Positions 7,898 through 15,618 of a stretch of DNA of 36,452 bases are shown one piece after another. Source of the stretch: JBFWML01 sp050251635 (GTDB lineage: Bacteria > Campylobacterota > Campylobacteria > Campylobacterales > SZUA-545); assembly GCA_050251635.1 (NCBI GenBank), contig JBFWML010000021.1, positions 1 to 36,452 of the forward strand. Direction: 5' to 3'. Numbering within the stretch: position 1 is the stretch's first letter; each line of letters starts with the position of its first letter. The notes below the pieces were generated by a model. It had not been told where the DNA came from. It did no database searches and worked only from the letters and a program-made list of their open reading frames with translations. Both the position numbers and the translations under genes were made by a program.

Positions 7898-8286
7898 TGA
7901 CTGCCGGCGACGCGCTTCAATGGATTGCCGTCGCCGTGATTTTGATTGTTTTCTACCGCAAAATTATCGCGCCCTTTGCCAACCGGATGCTGCAAATTCC
8001 CACCGAAGAGCCGATCGAAGAAAAATCCCGCATCGTTTTTGATGATGATGAAATCGACGACCTGCCCGACAACAGCGCCGATCTGCGCCGCCGGGTGGAA
8101 CAGAGACTTAAAGTTTCGGACAGCGATCAAATGGAGCGGCTCAAGTACGAAACCCTGCTCGAAAAGTTGCGCGAACAGTCGGAAAATGCGCCGGGCGAAG
8201 TGGGCAGCGTCATCACCAGCCTGACCCACGGGCTGGATAAGCTGGAAGCCGAATTCAACAAAGGAAAAAAGAGTGGAAATTCTTAA
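7897..8286 (+). CDS. Single-pass membrane protein with FliF-C-terminus-like segment
   Basis: 129 residues. One transmembrane helix lies at about 8-22, followed by a basic KIIAPFANR, an acidic stretch FDDDEIDDL (about 48-56), then a charged helical half. The segment from RRRVEQRL through YETLLEKLREQSENAPGEV resembles, by eye, the FliG-binding C-terminal tail of the flagellar M-ring protein FliF (a charged R/K-helix, a Y-x-x-LLEK-x-R helix, and a P-x-E-V helix). That resemblance needs a profile search. It overlaps glcD by one base at the start and the following gene by 14 bases, so the three form a translationally coupled unit. Confidence 0.7.
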   Translation: MTAGDALQWIAVAVILIVFYRKIIAPFANRMLQIPTEEPIEEKSRIVFDDDEIDDLPDNSADLRRRVEQRLKVSDSDQMERLKYETLLEKLREQSENAPGEVGSVITSLTHGLDKLEAEFNKGKKSGNS

Positions 8287-8602
8287 CGAAGCCATGTTTC
8301 CCATTGCCAAATGGCTGCGGGGCAATTTGTATCAGGTTTCGCTGATGATGGTCGCCACGCTGCTGGTCATTTACGGCGGCAACATCAACGCGCTGGTGCG
8401 CAACGCGGTGAGCAGTTTTCATTTTGCGGTGCGGGTAGCGGTGTTTGTGGCGTTGTGCGCCTTCGGTTACGGCCTTATCACCGTTTACACCGTGCCGTGG
8501 GCCTCAAAGGCGCTGGCGATGCTCCCCAACCTCTGGCTGCCGCCCGTTGTGCTGGGGATCTTTATCGCGCTAGGTGTGATTGCGGAGAAGAAAAAGGTTT
8601 AG
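8273..8602 (+). CDS. Small multi-pass membrane protein of unknown function
   Basis: 109 residues from a GTG at 8273, preceded by AAAGGAAAAAAGA. Three to four hydrophobic helices follow: about 20-38, 46-70 and 80-103. The protein ends in AEKKKV. No recognisable motif. It overlaps the preceding gene and converges on prfB, with one base between them. An ATG seven codons downstream is the alternative start. Confidence 0.7.
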   Translation: MEILNEAMFPIAKWLRGNLYQVSLMMVATLLVIYGGNINALVRNAVSSFHFAVRVAVFVALCAFGYGLITVYTVPWASKALAMLPNLWLPPVVLGIFIALGVIAEKKKV

Positions 8603-8603
8603 A

Positions 8604-9737
8604 TTATTCGTCGTCTTCGGCGTTGCCGACGGGTTCGCCGCGCTGAAGGCTGACAAGCACCCCTTCGATCATCTTATCCAGATCGCCGTCTAAAATCGCG
8701 TCCACGTTGTTAAAGGCCTGCTTGGAGCGGGTGTCTTTGATCTGCTGGTAGGGAAACAGCACATAGCTGCGAATCTGATGGCCCCAGCCGATTTCGCTTT
8801 TAACGTTACTGTCGATCGCCGCCTGGCGCTTCATCATCTCCAGCTCGTAGAGTTTGGAACGGAGCATTTTAAAGGCGGTGTCCCGGTTTTTGTGCTGGCT
8901 GCGGTCGTTTTGGCACTGCACCACCACGCCGGTGGGGATGTGGGTGATACGGATGGCCGATTCGGTTTTGTTCACGTGCTGGCCGCCCGCGCCGCTGGCC
9001 CGGTAGGTGTCGATGCGCAGGTCTTTATCTTCAATAACGATGTTCACGTCGTCGTCGATTTCGGGCGAAACCTGCACGGAAACAAACGAGGTGTGCCGCC
9101 GTCCGCTGCCGTCGAAGGGCGAAACGCGCACCAGACGGTGAACGCCGTTTTCGGCCTTGAGATACCCGTAGGCGTTGACCCCTTTGATAATCATCGACGC
9201 GTCTTTGATGCCCGCCTCTTCGCCGTCCTGATAGTCCAGAATCTCCACTTTAAACCCGTGGCGTTCCGCCCAGCGCAGATACATCCGGTAGAGCATGCTG
9301 CCCCAGTCCTGGCTTTCGGTGCCGCCCGCGCCGGGGGTGATGGAAACGATGGCGTTGTTGCCGTCGAGTTCGCCCGAAAGCATCAGTTCGACCTCCAGCG
9401 TATCAACCCGCTCTTCGAGATCGGGCAGCTCGACGCTGAGCGCTTTGAGGGTGTCCTCGTCCTGCTCGGCGGTGGCAATCTCAAAGAGTTCGGCGGCGTC
9501 ATTGACCGCGCCGGAGGCCTCTTCGTAGCGGCTGAAGGTGCGCTCCAAACGCACCTTTTCCTTCTGAATTTTGCCCGCCGCGTCGGGGTTTGACCAGAAG
9601 TTCTGATCGTTTTCCATTTCGCTGATTTCGTCGAGGCGTTTTTTCAGTTCGGCGGGTTTGATAATCTCGCGGGCATTTTTAAGCTGCGTCTGAAGTTTCT
9701 TAATCCGTTCGCCGTATTCGTAGGCATCAATAATCAC
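8604..9737 (-). CDS. prfB: Peptide chain release factor 2
   Basis: 377 residues. It terminates translation at UGA and UAA. The stop-codon recognition tripeptide SPF is at 206-208 and the peptidyl-hydrolysis GGQ at 251-253 (ASGAGGQHVNKTES). The N-terminal coiled-coil is complete. The frame is open from the GTG at 9737 (AAGGAAAA before it) with no in-frame UGA, so this gene does not use the programmed +1 frameshift found in many bacteria. The region around residues 22-30, where that site lies in E. coli, reads straight through. Confidence 0.96.
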   Translation of the reverse strand: MIIDAYEYGERIKKLQTQLKNAREIIKPAELKKRLDEISEMENDQNFWSNPDAAGKIQKEKVRLERTFSRYEEASGAVNDAAELFEIATAEQDEDTLKALSVELPDLEERVDTLEVELMLSGELDGNNAIVSITPGAGGTESQDWGSMLYRMYLRWAERHGFKVEILDYQDGEEAGIKDASMIIKGVNAYGYLKAENGVHRLVRVSPFDGSGRRHTSFVSVQVSPEIDDDVNIVIEDKDLRIDTYRASGAGGQHVNKTESAIRITHIPTGVVVQCQNDRSQHKNRDTAFKMLRSKLYELEMMKRQAAIDSNVKSEIGWGHQIRSYVLFPYQQIKDTRSKQAFNNVDAILDGDLDKMIEGVLVSLQRGEPVGNAEDDE

Positions 9738-9753
9738 GGGGGTTTTCCTTGGC

Positions 9754-9785
9754 TATAATGGCGGCTTTATTTTTGCGCGATTATA
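9754..9785. promoter_or_regulatory. Face-to-face -10 boxes of prfB and panC
   Basis: TATAAT on the plus strand at 9754-9759 faces panC. ATTATA at 9780-9785 is a TATAAT on the minus strand facing prfB. The two boxes point towards each other across 20 bases, so predicted starts near 9766 (+) and 9773 (-) give transcripts whose first bases overlap. Only one polymerase could sit here at a time. Confidence 0.55.
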
Positions 9786-9804
9786 GCGGCGAAGGCATTA
9801 AGCG

Positions 9805-10626
9805 GTGATTGTTCTAAAGCGGGCGGAAGAGTTAATGAAACACCGCGCCCAGATGGGCGGACGGGTCGGTTTTGTGGCCACGATGGGGGCGCTGCACGCG
9901 GGCCATCTGGCGCTGATTAAACGGGCGCGGGCCGAAAACGATCATGTGATCGTCTCGATTTTTGTCAACCCCACGCAGTTTCTGCCCGGCGAAGATTTCA
10001 CCCGTTACCCGCGCAAACCCGAAGCGGACGCTATTCTTTGCCGCGCGGCGGGGGCGGATTTGCTCTTTACCCCCACGCCCGATGTGCTCTACGGCAAAGA
10101 CGAGCCGATAATCAAAGCCCCGAGCGTCGCGGGTTACGTGCTGGAAGGCCATGTGCGCCCCGGCCATTTCGACGGCGTACTCACCGTGGTGATGAAGCTT
10201 TTAAACCTCACGCATCCGACCAAAGCCTACTTCGGCAAAAAAGACGCGCAACAACTGGTGCTCATTACCCAAATGGCCCGCGCCTTTTTTCTGCCCGTGG
10301 AGATCGTGCCCTGCGAAACGGAGCGCGCAAGCGGCGGACTGGCGCTTTCGAGCCGCAACGAGTATTTAACCGACGCGCAAAAAGAAGAAGCGCTCAAACT
10401 TTCCAAGGCGCTTTTTGAGGCTTCGCGGCTGATCAAGCAGGGGCAAAACGACGTTAAAACGCTGGAAGCCGCCATGCGAACCGTACTGGAACCGCTGAGT
10501 ATCGACTACGCGGCGATCACCGATCGCAACCTGCGTCCGATCGAAACGGTCATCAAAGGCGAAACGCTGGTGCTGGTCGCCGCGCGGGTCGGCTCCGTGC
10601 GTTTAATTGACAATATGTGGGTGTAA
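9805..10626 (+). CDS. panC: Pantothenate synthetase
   Basis: 273 residues. It joins pantoate and beta-alanine with ATP in coenzyme A synthesis. The nucleotidyltransferase motif MGALHAGH is at 27-34, followed by FVNPTQF, the pantoate-binding region, YFGKKDAQQ, and ERASGGLALSSRN, the KMSKS-like loop. The GTG start at 9805 has GAAGG ten bases upstream. The stop is two bases before the rimO ATG, so the two genes are co-transcribed. No other pan genes are nearby. Confidence 0.95.
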   Translation: MIVLKRAEELMKHRAQMGGRVGFVATMGALHAGHLALIKRARAENDHVIVSIFVNPTQFLPGEDFTRYPRKPEADAILCRAAGADLLFTPTPDVLYGKDEPIIKAPSVAGYVLEGHVRPGHFDGVLTVVMKLLNLTHPTKAYFGKKDAQQLVLITQMARAFFLPVEIVPCETERASGGLALSSRNEYLTDAQKEEALKLSKALFEASRLIKQGQNDVKTLEAAMRTVLEPLSIDYAAITDRNLRPIETVIKGETLVLVAARVGSVRLIDNMWV

Positions 10627-10628
10627 AA

Positions 10629-11936
10629 ATGGCCGGAAAACTGCATTTAGTCAGCCTCGGCTGCACCAAAAACCTGATCGACTCCGAAGTGATGCTGGCG
10701 CGTTTAAAGTCGCTGGAAATGACGCAGGAGCCGGGCGAAGCGGACGTGATCGTCGTCAACACCTGCGGCTTTATCGACGCGGCCAAAGAGGAGAGCATCA
10801 ACACCATTTTGGGCCTGCACGAACAGCGCAAAGAAGGATCGCTGCTGGTAATGGCCGGGTGTCTTAGCCAGCGGTATCAGGAGGAGCTTAAGGGCGAACT
10901 GCCCGAAGTGGACATCTTTACCGGCGTGGGCGACTACGCGCGGATCGACGCGCTGATCGCGGGCAAGATGAGCGAATTTACCGATCAGGTTTTTTTGCAA
11001 ACCGAAGAAGAGCGCGTAGTCACCGGCAGCAACTTCCACGCCTATATCAAAATCGCCGAAGGGTGCAACCAAAGTTGCAGCTTCTGCGCGATTCCTTCCT
11101 TTAAGGGCAGGCTCCATTCGCGCAGCCTGGAGAGCATCGTTAAAGAGGTCAAACGGCTGGTATCGCAAGGGTTTTTTGATTTCAGTTTTATCGCGCAGGA
11201 TACCAGCAGCTACGGCCGCGATATGGGGCTGAAACAGGGGCTAATCGACCTGATCGGCGCGATCGAGCAGATCGACGGCGTGAAGCGGGCGCGGATTTTG
11301 TACCTCTACCCCTCCACCACCTCGCCGGAGCTGATCGCCAAAATCGCCAACTCCAAAGTGTTTGCCCCCTACTTCGATATTCCGCTGCAACACGCCACGG
11401 AAAATATGTTCAAAACGATGAAACGCGGGCTGGGCGCGCAAGAGACCTTGAAGCTGGTGGAGCAGATGCGCGCCGTGCCAAACAGTTGGCTGAGAAGCGC
11501 GTTTATCGTGGGTCATCCGGGGGAAAGCGAAGCGGACTTCGAAGCGCTTTGCACTCTGATCGAATCGGGCCTGTTCGACATGATCAGCCTCTTTGGGTTC
11601 AGCGACGAAGAGGGCACAACCGCCCACGACATGGCCCAAAAGGTGGATGCCAAAACCATCAAAACGCGGCTGAAAAAGGCCGAAAAACTCGCCAAATCCG
11701 CCCGCAAAAAACGGCTCAAAAAGCTGATCGGCCAGACCGTCCCCGTGGTCATCCAAGGCGAAAGCGACGAACACGAGTTTTTAATCGCCGCCAAACATTT
11801 AGACTGGGCGCCGGAGATCGACCCGGTCATTTTGATTAACGACAGCGAAGTCGAAGGACTCAAGCCGGGCCAAATCGGTCAAGCCGAGATTACCCAAAGC
11901 ACGGATGAGGCGTTGATCGCGCGGTTTATCGGCTAA
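10629..11936 (+). CDS. rimO: Ribosomal protein S12 methylthiotransferase RimO
   Basis: 435 residues. This radical-SAM enzyme adds a methylthio group to an aspartate of ribosomal protein S12. The N-terminal MTTase domain carries cluster ligands C12, C46 and C78. The radical-SAM motif C146-x3-C150-x2-C153 (EGCNQSCSFC) follows, with a C-terminal TRAM domain from about 370. The RimO-type signature SLGCTKNLIDSE separates it from MiaB. I take the ATG at 10629, not the GTG four codons earlier which lies inside panC. It ends 4 bases into the convergent antitoxin gene. Confidence 0.95.
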   Translation: MAGKLHLVSLGCTKNLIDSEVMLARLKSLEMTQEPGEADVIVVNTCGFIDAAKEESINTILGLHEQRKEGSLLVMAGCLSQRYQEELKGELPEVDIFTGVGDYARIDALIAGKMSEFTDQVFLQTEEERVVTGSNFHAYIKIAEGCNQSCSFCAIPSFKGRLHSRSLESIVKEVKRLVSQGFFDFSFIAQDTSSYGRDMGLKQGLIDLIGAIEQIDGVKRARILYLYPSTTSPELIAKIANSKVFAPYFDIPLQHATENMFKTMKRGLGAQETLKLVEQMRAVPNSWLRSAFIVGHPGESEADFEALCTLIESGLFDMISLFGFSDEEGTTAHDMAQKVDAKTIKTRLKKAEKLAKSARKKRLKKLIGQTVPVVIQGESDEHEFLIAAKHLDWAPEIDPVILINDSEVEGLKPGQIGQAEITQSTDEALIARFIG

Positions 11937-12202
11937 GCCGATTTCAACTCACCGCTTAAATATTTATGGATGACCGATCCGATCAGGGTTTGGTAGGGAA
12001 TCCCCTCCTGAACCGCGCGGGCTTTGAGGCTTTCAAGATCGCTTTCGAGCAAACGGATACTGATCGCCTTGCGTTTATTCAGTTGCGTCCGGGCCATCTG
12101 ACGGTAGCGTTCCATTTCGCCCGCCAGATTCTCCACGCTTTTTGGCCGCCCCTGCTCGACGTAATCAATAACTTCCCGCTCTTCTTGGGTTAACTTAGGC
12201 AT
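11933..12202 (-). CDS. BrnA/CopG-like antitoxin
   Basis: 89 residues. The C-terminal half is a ribbon-helix-helix-like segment (KRKAISIRLLESDLESLK, then GIPYQTLIGSVIHKYLSG), the signature of CopG-type antitoxins paired with BrnT-like toxins. The N-terminal half is charged and would contact the toxin. It is the second gene of the pair and overlaps the toxin gene by 8 bases; AAGGGAGCC precedes its ATG. Such antitoxins neutralise the toxin and repress their own promoter, here probably at the palindromes near 12491-12514. Confidence 0.8.
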   Translation of the reverse strand: MPKLTQEEREVIDYVEQGRPKSVENLAGEMERYRQMARTQLNKRKAISIRLLESDLESLKARAVQEGIPYQTLIGSVIHKYLSGELKSA

Positions 12203-12473
12203 CTTGGCTCCCTTGGTAGATTTTCTGATATTTGCGGCTGGGGATGATATTTTTTAGAAACACCCCACCCCCGTTTTCCACAAACGGAACATAATAAACA
12301 TAGCCTCGGATTGAGACAATAAAAAGCCGTTGGTTGGGATATTTCTGCGGGTTATGGTGGGGTAGAATATCCAATAGCCGCCCTTCATCAAGGGCAATCA
12401 GCACATCCTCAAAGCTGACTTTCCGATCGACTTGCAGCTGCTTGTTTTTCTCCATATCCCACGAAAAATTCAT
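12195..12473 (-). CDS. BrnT-like ribonuclease toxin (candidate)
   Basis: 92 residues beginning NFSWDMEKN, with SFEDVLIALDEG, a histidine-containing stretch (PHHNPQ), RLFIVSIRGYVYYVPFV and a final PSRKYQKIY. The order F-x-WD, S-F-E-D, central H, hydrophobic strands and terminal S-R/K-x...Y matches the BrnT/COG-type toxin layout, though the sequence is divergent. The toxin gene comes first and the antitoxin second, as in brnTA operons. GGAAAG precedes the ATG. Confidence 0.65.
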   Translation of the reverse strand: MNFSWDMEKNKQLQVDRKVSFEDVLIALDEGRLLDILPHHNPQKYPNQRLFIVSIRGYVYYVPFVENGGGVFLKNIIPSRKYQKIYQGSQDA

Positions 12474-12490
12474 CCCAATCTTTCCACCCC

Positions 12491-12514
12491 AGTATATACG
12501 CAGAATATATATTC
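12491..12514 (-). promoter_or_regulatory. Promoter and palindromic operator of the BrnTA-like pair
   Basis: A perfect 12-bp palindrome GAATATATATTC lies at 12503-12514 and a second one, GTATATAC, at 12492-12499. The second overlaps a minus-strand -10 box TATACT (12491-12496), 18 bases before the toxin ATG. AT-rich palindromes across the -10 region are the expected binding site for a ribbon-helix-helix antitoxin. Confidence 0.55.
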
Positions 12515-12530
12515 GAGACTGATTTTACGC

Positions 12531-12923
12531 TTAATCGCCCTTGCTGCTACGCAGTTTTTTAATCTCCGATCGCTGCTTTTTTGCCGCCAGACGTTTCTTT
12601 TTTGAAGCCTTGGTCGGTTTGGTGGCCACGCGGGTTTTGGGCGCTTTGGCGGTGCGATCGATCAATGCCTGCAGCCGCTGAATCGCTTCGGTTTTATTGG
12701 CCTCCTGCGTGCGGTGGTTTTGGGCTTTAATGACCACAATGCCCTCTGCCGTGATGCGGCTGTCTTTGATGGCCAGCAGCCGCGTCTTGTGGGCTTCACC
12801 CAAAGAAGAGGCGTTGATATCAAAGCGCAGTTCGATGCCGCTGCTGACCTTGTTGACGTTCTGGCCGCCCGGCCCGCCGCAGCGGATTGGGTTAAAAATC
12901 ATCTCTTTTTCGGTTATTGTCAT
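12531..12923 (-). CDS. arfB: Alternative ribosome-rescue factor ArfB (YaeJ)
   Basis: 130 residues. A peptidyl-tRNA hydrolase that frees stalled ribosomes without a stop codon. The GGQ motif lies in RCGGPGGQNVNKVSSGI, and the C-terminal tail is strongly basic (KPTKASKKKRLAAKKQRSE), the part that enters the empty mRNA channel. Both are diagnostic for ArfB as against RF1/RF2. I use the ATG at 12923. A GTG nine codons upstream would also be in frame, but a -10 box TATACT lies six bases before the ATG and there is no ribosome-binding site, so the mRNA is probably leaderless. Confidence 0.88.
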   Translation of the reverse strand: MTITEKEMIFNPIRCGGPGGQNVNKVSSGIELRFDINASSLGEAHKTRLLAIKDSRITAEGIVVIKAQNHRTQEANKTEAIQRLQALIDRTAKAPKTRVATKPTKASKKKRLAAKKQRSEIKKLRSSKGD

Positions 12924-12929
12924 GGCATA

Positions 12930-12961
12930 AGTATAACCGCTTATCTTCACTCGGTTACAAT
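12930..12961. promoter_or_regulatory. Divergent -10 boxes of arfB and the symporter gene
   Basis: Minus strand: TATACT at 12930-12935, six bases before the arfB ATG. Plus strand: TACAAT at 12956-12961, 26 bases before the symporter ATG. Confidence 0.5.
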
Positions 12962-12987
12962 CCGGACATTTTTGCTAAAGGCGATCG

Positions 12988-14334
12988 ATGGAGCAAATCA
13001 CTGCGTTTTTGGAGCTGATCGACGGCACGGTTTTGTGGGGACCGCCCATGCTGGCGCTGATTTTGGGCACGGGGCTTTACCTGACCATCCGCCTGCGGGC
13101 GATCACGGTGCGCAATATCGGCACCGGATTTAGGGAGCTGTTTAAGGGCCGCGCCGCGCGGGGAGCCGGGGATATCACCCCCTTTAACGCGCTCATGACG
13201 GCACTGGCGGCCACGGTGGGCACGGGCAATATTGCCGGCGTAGCGACGGCGGTTTTTCTGGGCGGGCCGGGGGCGCTGTTTTGGATGTGGTGCACCGCGC
13301 TGGTGGGCATGGCGACCAAATACTCCGAAGCCCTGCTGGCGGTGAAGTTCCGCGAGGGTAACGAAACCGACGGTTACCGCGGCGGCCCGATGTACTACAT
13401 CAAAAACGGGCTGGGGGAAAAATACAAACCGCTGGCCTTTGCCTTTGCCTTTTTTGCGGCCTTTGCCAGCTTTGGCATCGGCAACACGGTGCAGGCCAAC
13501 TCGGTGGCCGATGCCATGCTTTCGGGGTTTGCGGTTCCGGTTTGGATAACGGGCGTCATTATGGCCATCTTGGCGGCGCTGGTGATTTTGGGCGGCATTA
13601 AGGTGCTGGGCGAAGTGGCCGGGCGGCTGGTGCCGCTGATGGCGGTGCTGTACGTGGGCGCGGGGCTGGTGATTTTGGCGCTCAATGCCGCCGAGCTGCC
13701 TGCGGCGATCGGCATGGTCTTTACCTACGCCTTTACCCCGGCGGCGGCCACGGGCGGTTTTGCGGGGGCGGCGGTCTGGGCGGCTATCCGCTTTGGCGTG
13801 GCGCGGGGCGTCTTTTCCAACGAAGCGGGGTTGGGCAGCGCGCCGATCGCCCATGCGGCGGCCAAAAACAACTCGCCGGTGGGGCAAGGGCTGGTGGCGA
13901 TGCTGGGCACCTTTATCGACACGATTATCATCTGTTCGATCACCGGGTTTGTGATTATTATCTCCGGCGAATGGACTTCGGGGCTGACCGGCGCGGCGCT
14001 CTCAAGCGCGGCGTTTGAAAGCGCCCTGCCCGGCTTTGGCGGCATGATCACCACGCTGGGGCTTGCGCTGTTTGCCTTTACGACCATTTTGGGGTGGAGC
14101 TACTACGGTGAAAAAAGCGTGGAGTTTTTGCTGGGGCACAAAGCGGTGCTGCCCTTTAGGTTGCTGTGGATTGCGGCCATTCCCCTAGGGGCCATGGCGG
14201 AACTGAACTTTATCTGGCTGCTGGCGGATATTCTCAACGCCCTGATGGCTATCCCCAACCTGATTGCACTGCTGCTGCTGAGTCCCGTGGTGGTGGCGCT
14301 GACAAAGAGTTATTTTGAGAAGAAGCCCGCGTAA
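12988..14334 (+). CDS. Sodium:alanine symporter (AGCS family)
   Basis: 448 residues, about ten to eleven transmembrane helices. It imports alanine or glycine with sodium. Family signatures are GTGNIAGVATAVFLGGPGA, where the GTGN loop binds substrate and ion, then the P-M-Y-Y-I-K segment GGPMYYIKNGLG, and NEAGLGSAPIAHAAA. The length is normal for AlsT/DagA-type proteins. TAAAGGCG precedes the ATG. It is a single-gene unit ending in a hairpin. Confidence 0.93.
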   Translation: MEQITAFLELIDGTVLWGPPMLALILGTGLYLTIRLRAITVRNIGTGFRELFKGRAARGAGDITPFNALMTALAATVGTGNIAGVATAVFLGGPGALFWMWCTALVGMATKYSEALLAVKFREGNETDGYRGGPMYYIKNGLGEKYKPLAFAFAFFAAFASFGIGNTVQANSVADAMLSGFAVPVWITGVIMAILAALVILGGIKVLGEVAGRLVPLMAVLYVGAGLVILALNAAELPAAIGMVFTYAFTPAAATGGFAGAAVWAAIRFGVARGVFSNEAGLGSAPIAHAAAKNNSPVGQGLVAMLGTFIDTIIICSITGFVIIISGEWTSGLTGAALSSAAFESALPGFGGMITTLGLALFAFTTILGWSYYGEKSVEFLLGHKAVLPFRLLWIAAIPLGAMAELNFIWLLADILNALMAIPNLIALLLLSPVVVALTKSYFEKKPA

Positions 14335-14344
14335 AAACGCGGGC
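14325..14344. terminator. Hairpin between convergent genes
   Basis: GCCCGCGT, loop AAAA, ACGCGGGC: a perfect 8-bp GC-rich stem that includes the symporter stop codon and lies before the end of the rhodanese gene. There is no T-run on the plus side and only TTCTTC on the minus side, so termination efficiency is uncertain. Confidence 0.5.
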
Positions 14345-14351
14345 CGGAGAA

Positions 14352-15506
14352 TTACTTGAAGGTGCAGACGTTTTTGGCGTCGCAGTTGGTGGTGGCATCC
14401 AGAGCGTAGATGTTTTTGCTCAGGGGGTGTTTCCATGTTTTGATCAGCTTGTCGGCGGTCTCGAAGGAGCGCGCGCCGGTGCCGCAGTAGAGGATAATCT
14501 CTTTGTCATCCCCCGCCTTGGGCAGCTGGGCAAAAAACTCCTCTTTGCTGGCCTTGGAGGGAATGTTGATTGCGCCGGGAATATGGCCCGCTTTATACTC
14601 ATCCGCGCTGCGCACGTCCACAATAACCAGCCACTGGGGCTTGGTTTTTAACAGCTCCTGCATAAACGCGGCGCTGACGGTGCCGGGCAGATCGCCCTCT
14701 TGGATGCGTCCGCCGGTTGCGGCAGCAGGCTTGGGCGCGGCGGGCTTAATAGCGCCCTGACCGTCGGTGGTGGGCAGGTTAGCCGCCTTCCAGCCGGGGA
14801 AGCCCGCGGGGTAGAGGCTCAGGTTTTTATACCCCATGTGGGCCATGTGTTCGGCGACGATGGCGCTCTTTTCGCAGGCAAGGCCCTGACAAAACAGCAC
14901 AACGGGCTGGTTCAGGTCGCGGGGCAGACGGCCTTTGTAAGTATCAAAGGCGGTGTCGGGAATGTTGAGCGATCCGGTGATGGTGCCCTGATTAAAGAGC
15001 CGCTGGGGGCGCGCGTCGATAAAGAGGTGTTTACCCTCTTCAAAAAGCTTCTTCGCCGTTTCGGTGCCGATAGCCACCAAACCGCCCTTGGCTTCCCACT
15101 CGGGCATCCCGCCGGGATAAACCGAAACGTTGGTGTAGCCTCTGGCCTTCAGATCGGCGCCGACAAGGGGGCTCTTTTCGCAGCTCAGGCCGCCGCAGTA
15201 GATGATGATGGGCGAATTCAGTTCGGGGGCCACCTTTTTCAGCGCTTCCATTCCGGCATCCACTTTGCCTTCGGCGATAAAGATCGCGGTGGGGATATGG
15301 CTGCGGTCATAGAGCATCTGGCTGCGGGCATCCACAATGGCGGCATTGCCCTTAAAACCGTCGCCCATGGCGGCCTTGACCTCTTTGAAGCCCACAACGG
15401 GCAGCTGGTGCTGTTTGATCAGTTCGGCCACATGGGGGGTGGGCTGGGGGGCGGCGCAACCGGCCAGCAAGATCGCCGCAACCAGCGCGGCATACAGAAG
15501 CTTCAT
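14352..15506 (-). CDS. Lipoprotein with three rhodanese domains
   Basis: 384 residues. A lipoprotein signal peptide with lipobox LAGC anchors C17 (LLAGCAAPQP). Rhodanese domain 1 spans about 35-142 with active loop C104-GGLSC. Domain 2 spans 148-245 with loop C206-QGLAC. A Pro/Ala linker covers 250-266. Domain 3 spans 275-384 with the canonical six-residue loop C341-GTGAR. Domains 1 and 2 each carry a second cysteine at the loop end followed by EKS, unlike the usual C-x-x-G-x-R. The protein probably moves sulfane sulfur at the outer face of the inner membrane or in the periplasm, as in sulfur-oxidising relatives. The start was set by AAGGAG and the signal peptide. Confidence 0.88.
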   Translation of the reverse strand: MKLLYAALVAAILLAGCAAPQPTPHVAELIKQHQLPVVGFKEVKAAMGDGFKGNAAIVDARSQMLYDRSHIPTAIFIAEGKVDAGMEALKKVAPELNSPIIIYCGGLSCEKSPLVGADLKARGYTNVSVYPGGMPEWEAKGGLVAIGTETAKKLFEEGKHLFIDARPQRLFNQGTITGSLNIPDTAFDTYKGRLPRDLNQPVVLFCQGLACEKSAIVAEHMAHMGYKNLSLYPAGFPGWKAANLPTTDGQGAIKPAAPKPAAATGGRIQEGDLPGTVSAAFMQELLKTKPQWLVIVDVRSADEYKAGHIPGAINIPSKASKEEFFAQLPKAGDDKEIILYCGTGARSFETADKLIKTWKHPLSKNIYALDATTNCDAKNVCTFK

Positions 15507-15537
15507 AAGGACTCCTTGTTTGAATAGTTGAGCTACC

Positions 15538-15611
15538 ACTATAGCGTAGCACGATGTTTTTAAACTTTTAAAAAAGTGTTACCGGGCCGCTTTAACGCCC
15601 CGTGCTAGAAT
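15538..15611. promoter_or_regulatory. Divergent -10 boxes of the rhodanese and MFS genes
   Basis: Minus strand: TATAGT at 15538-15543 faces the rhodanese gene. Plus strand: TAGAAT at 15606-15611, with only seven bases to the MFS ATG, implying a leaderless transcript. Confidence 0.5.
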
Positions 15612-15618
15612 TCGCGCC

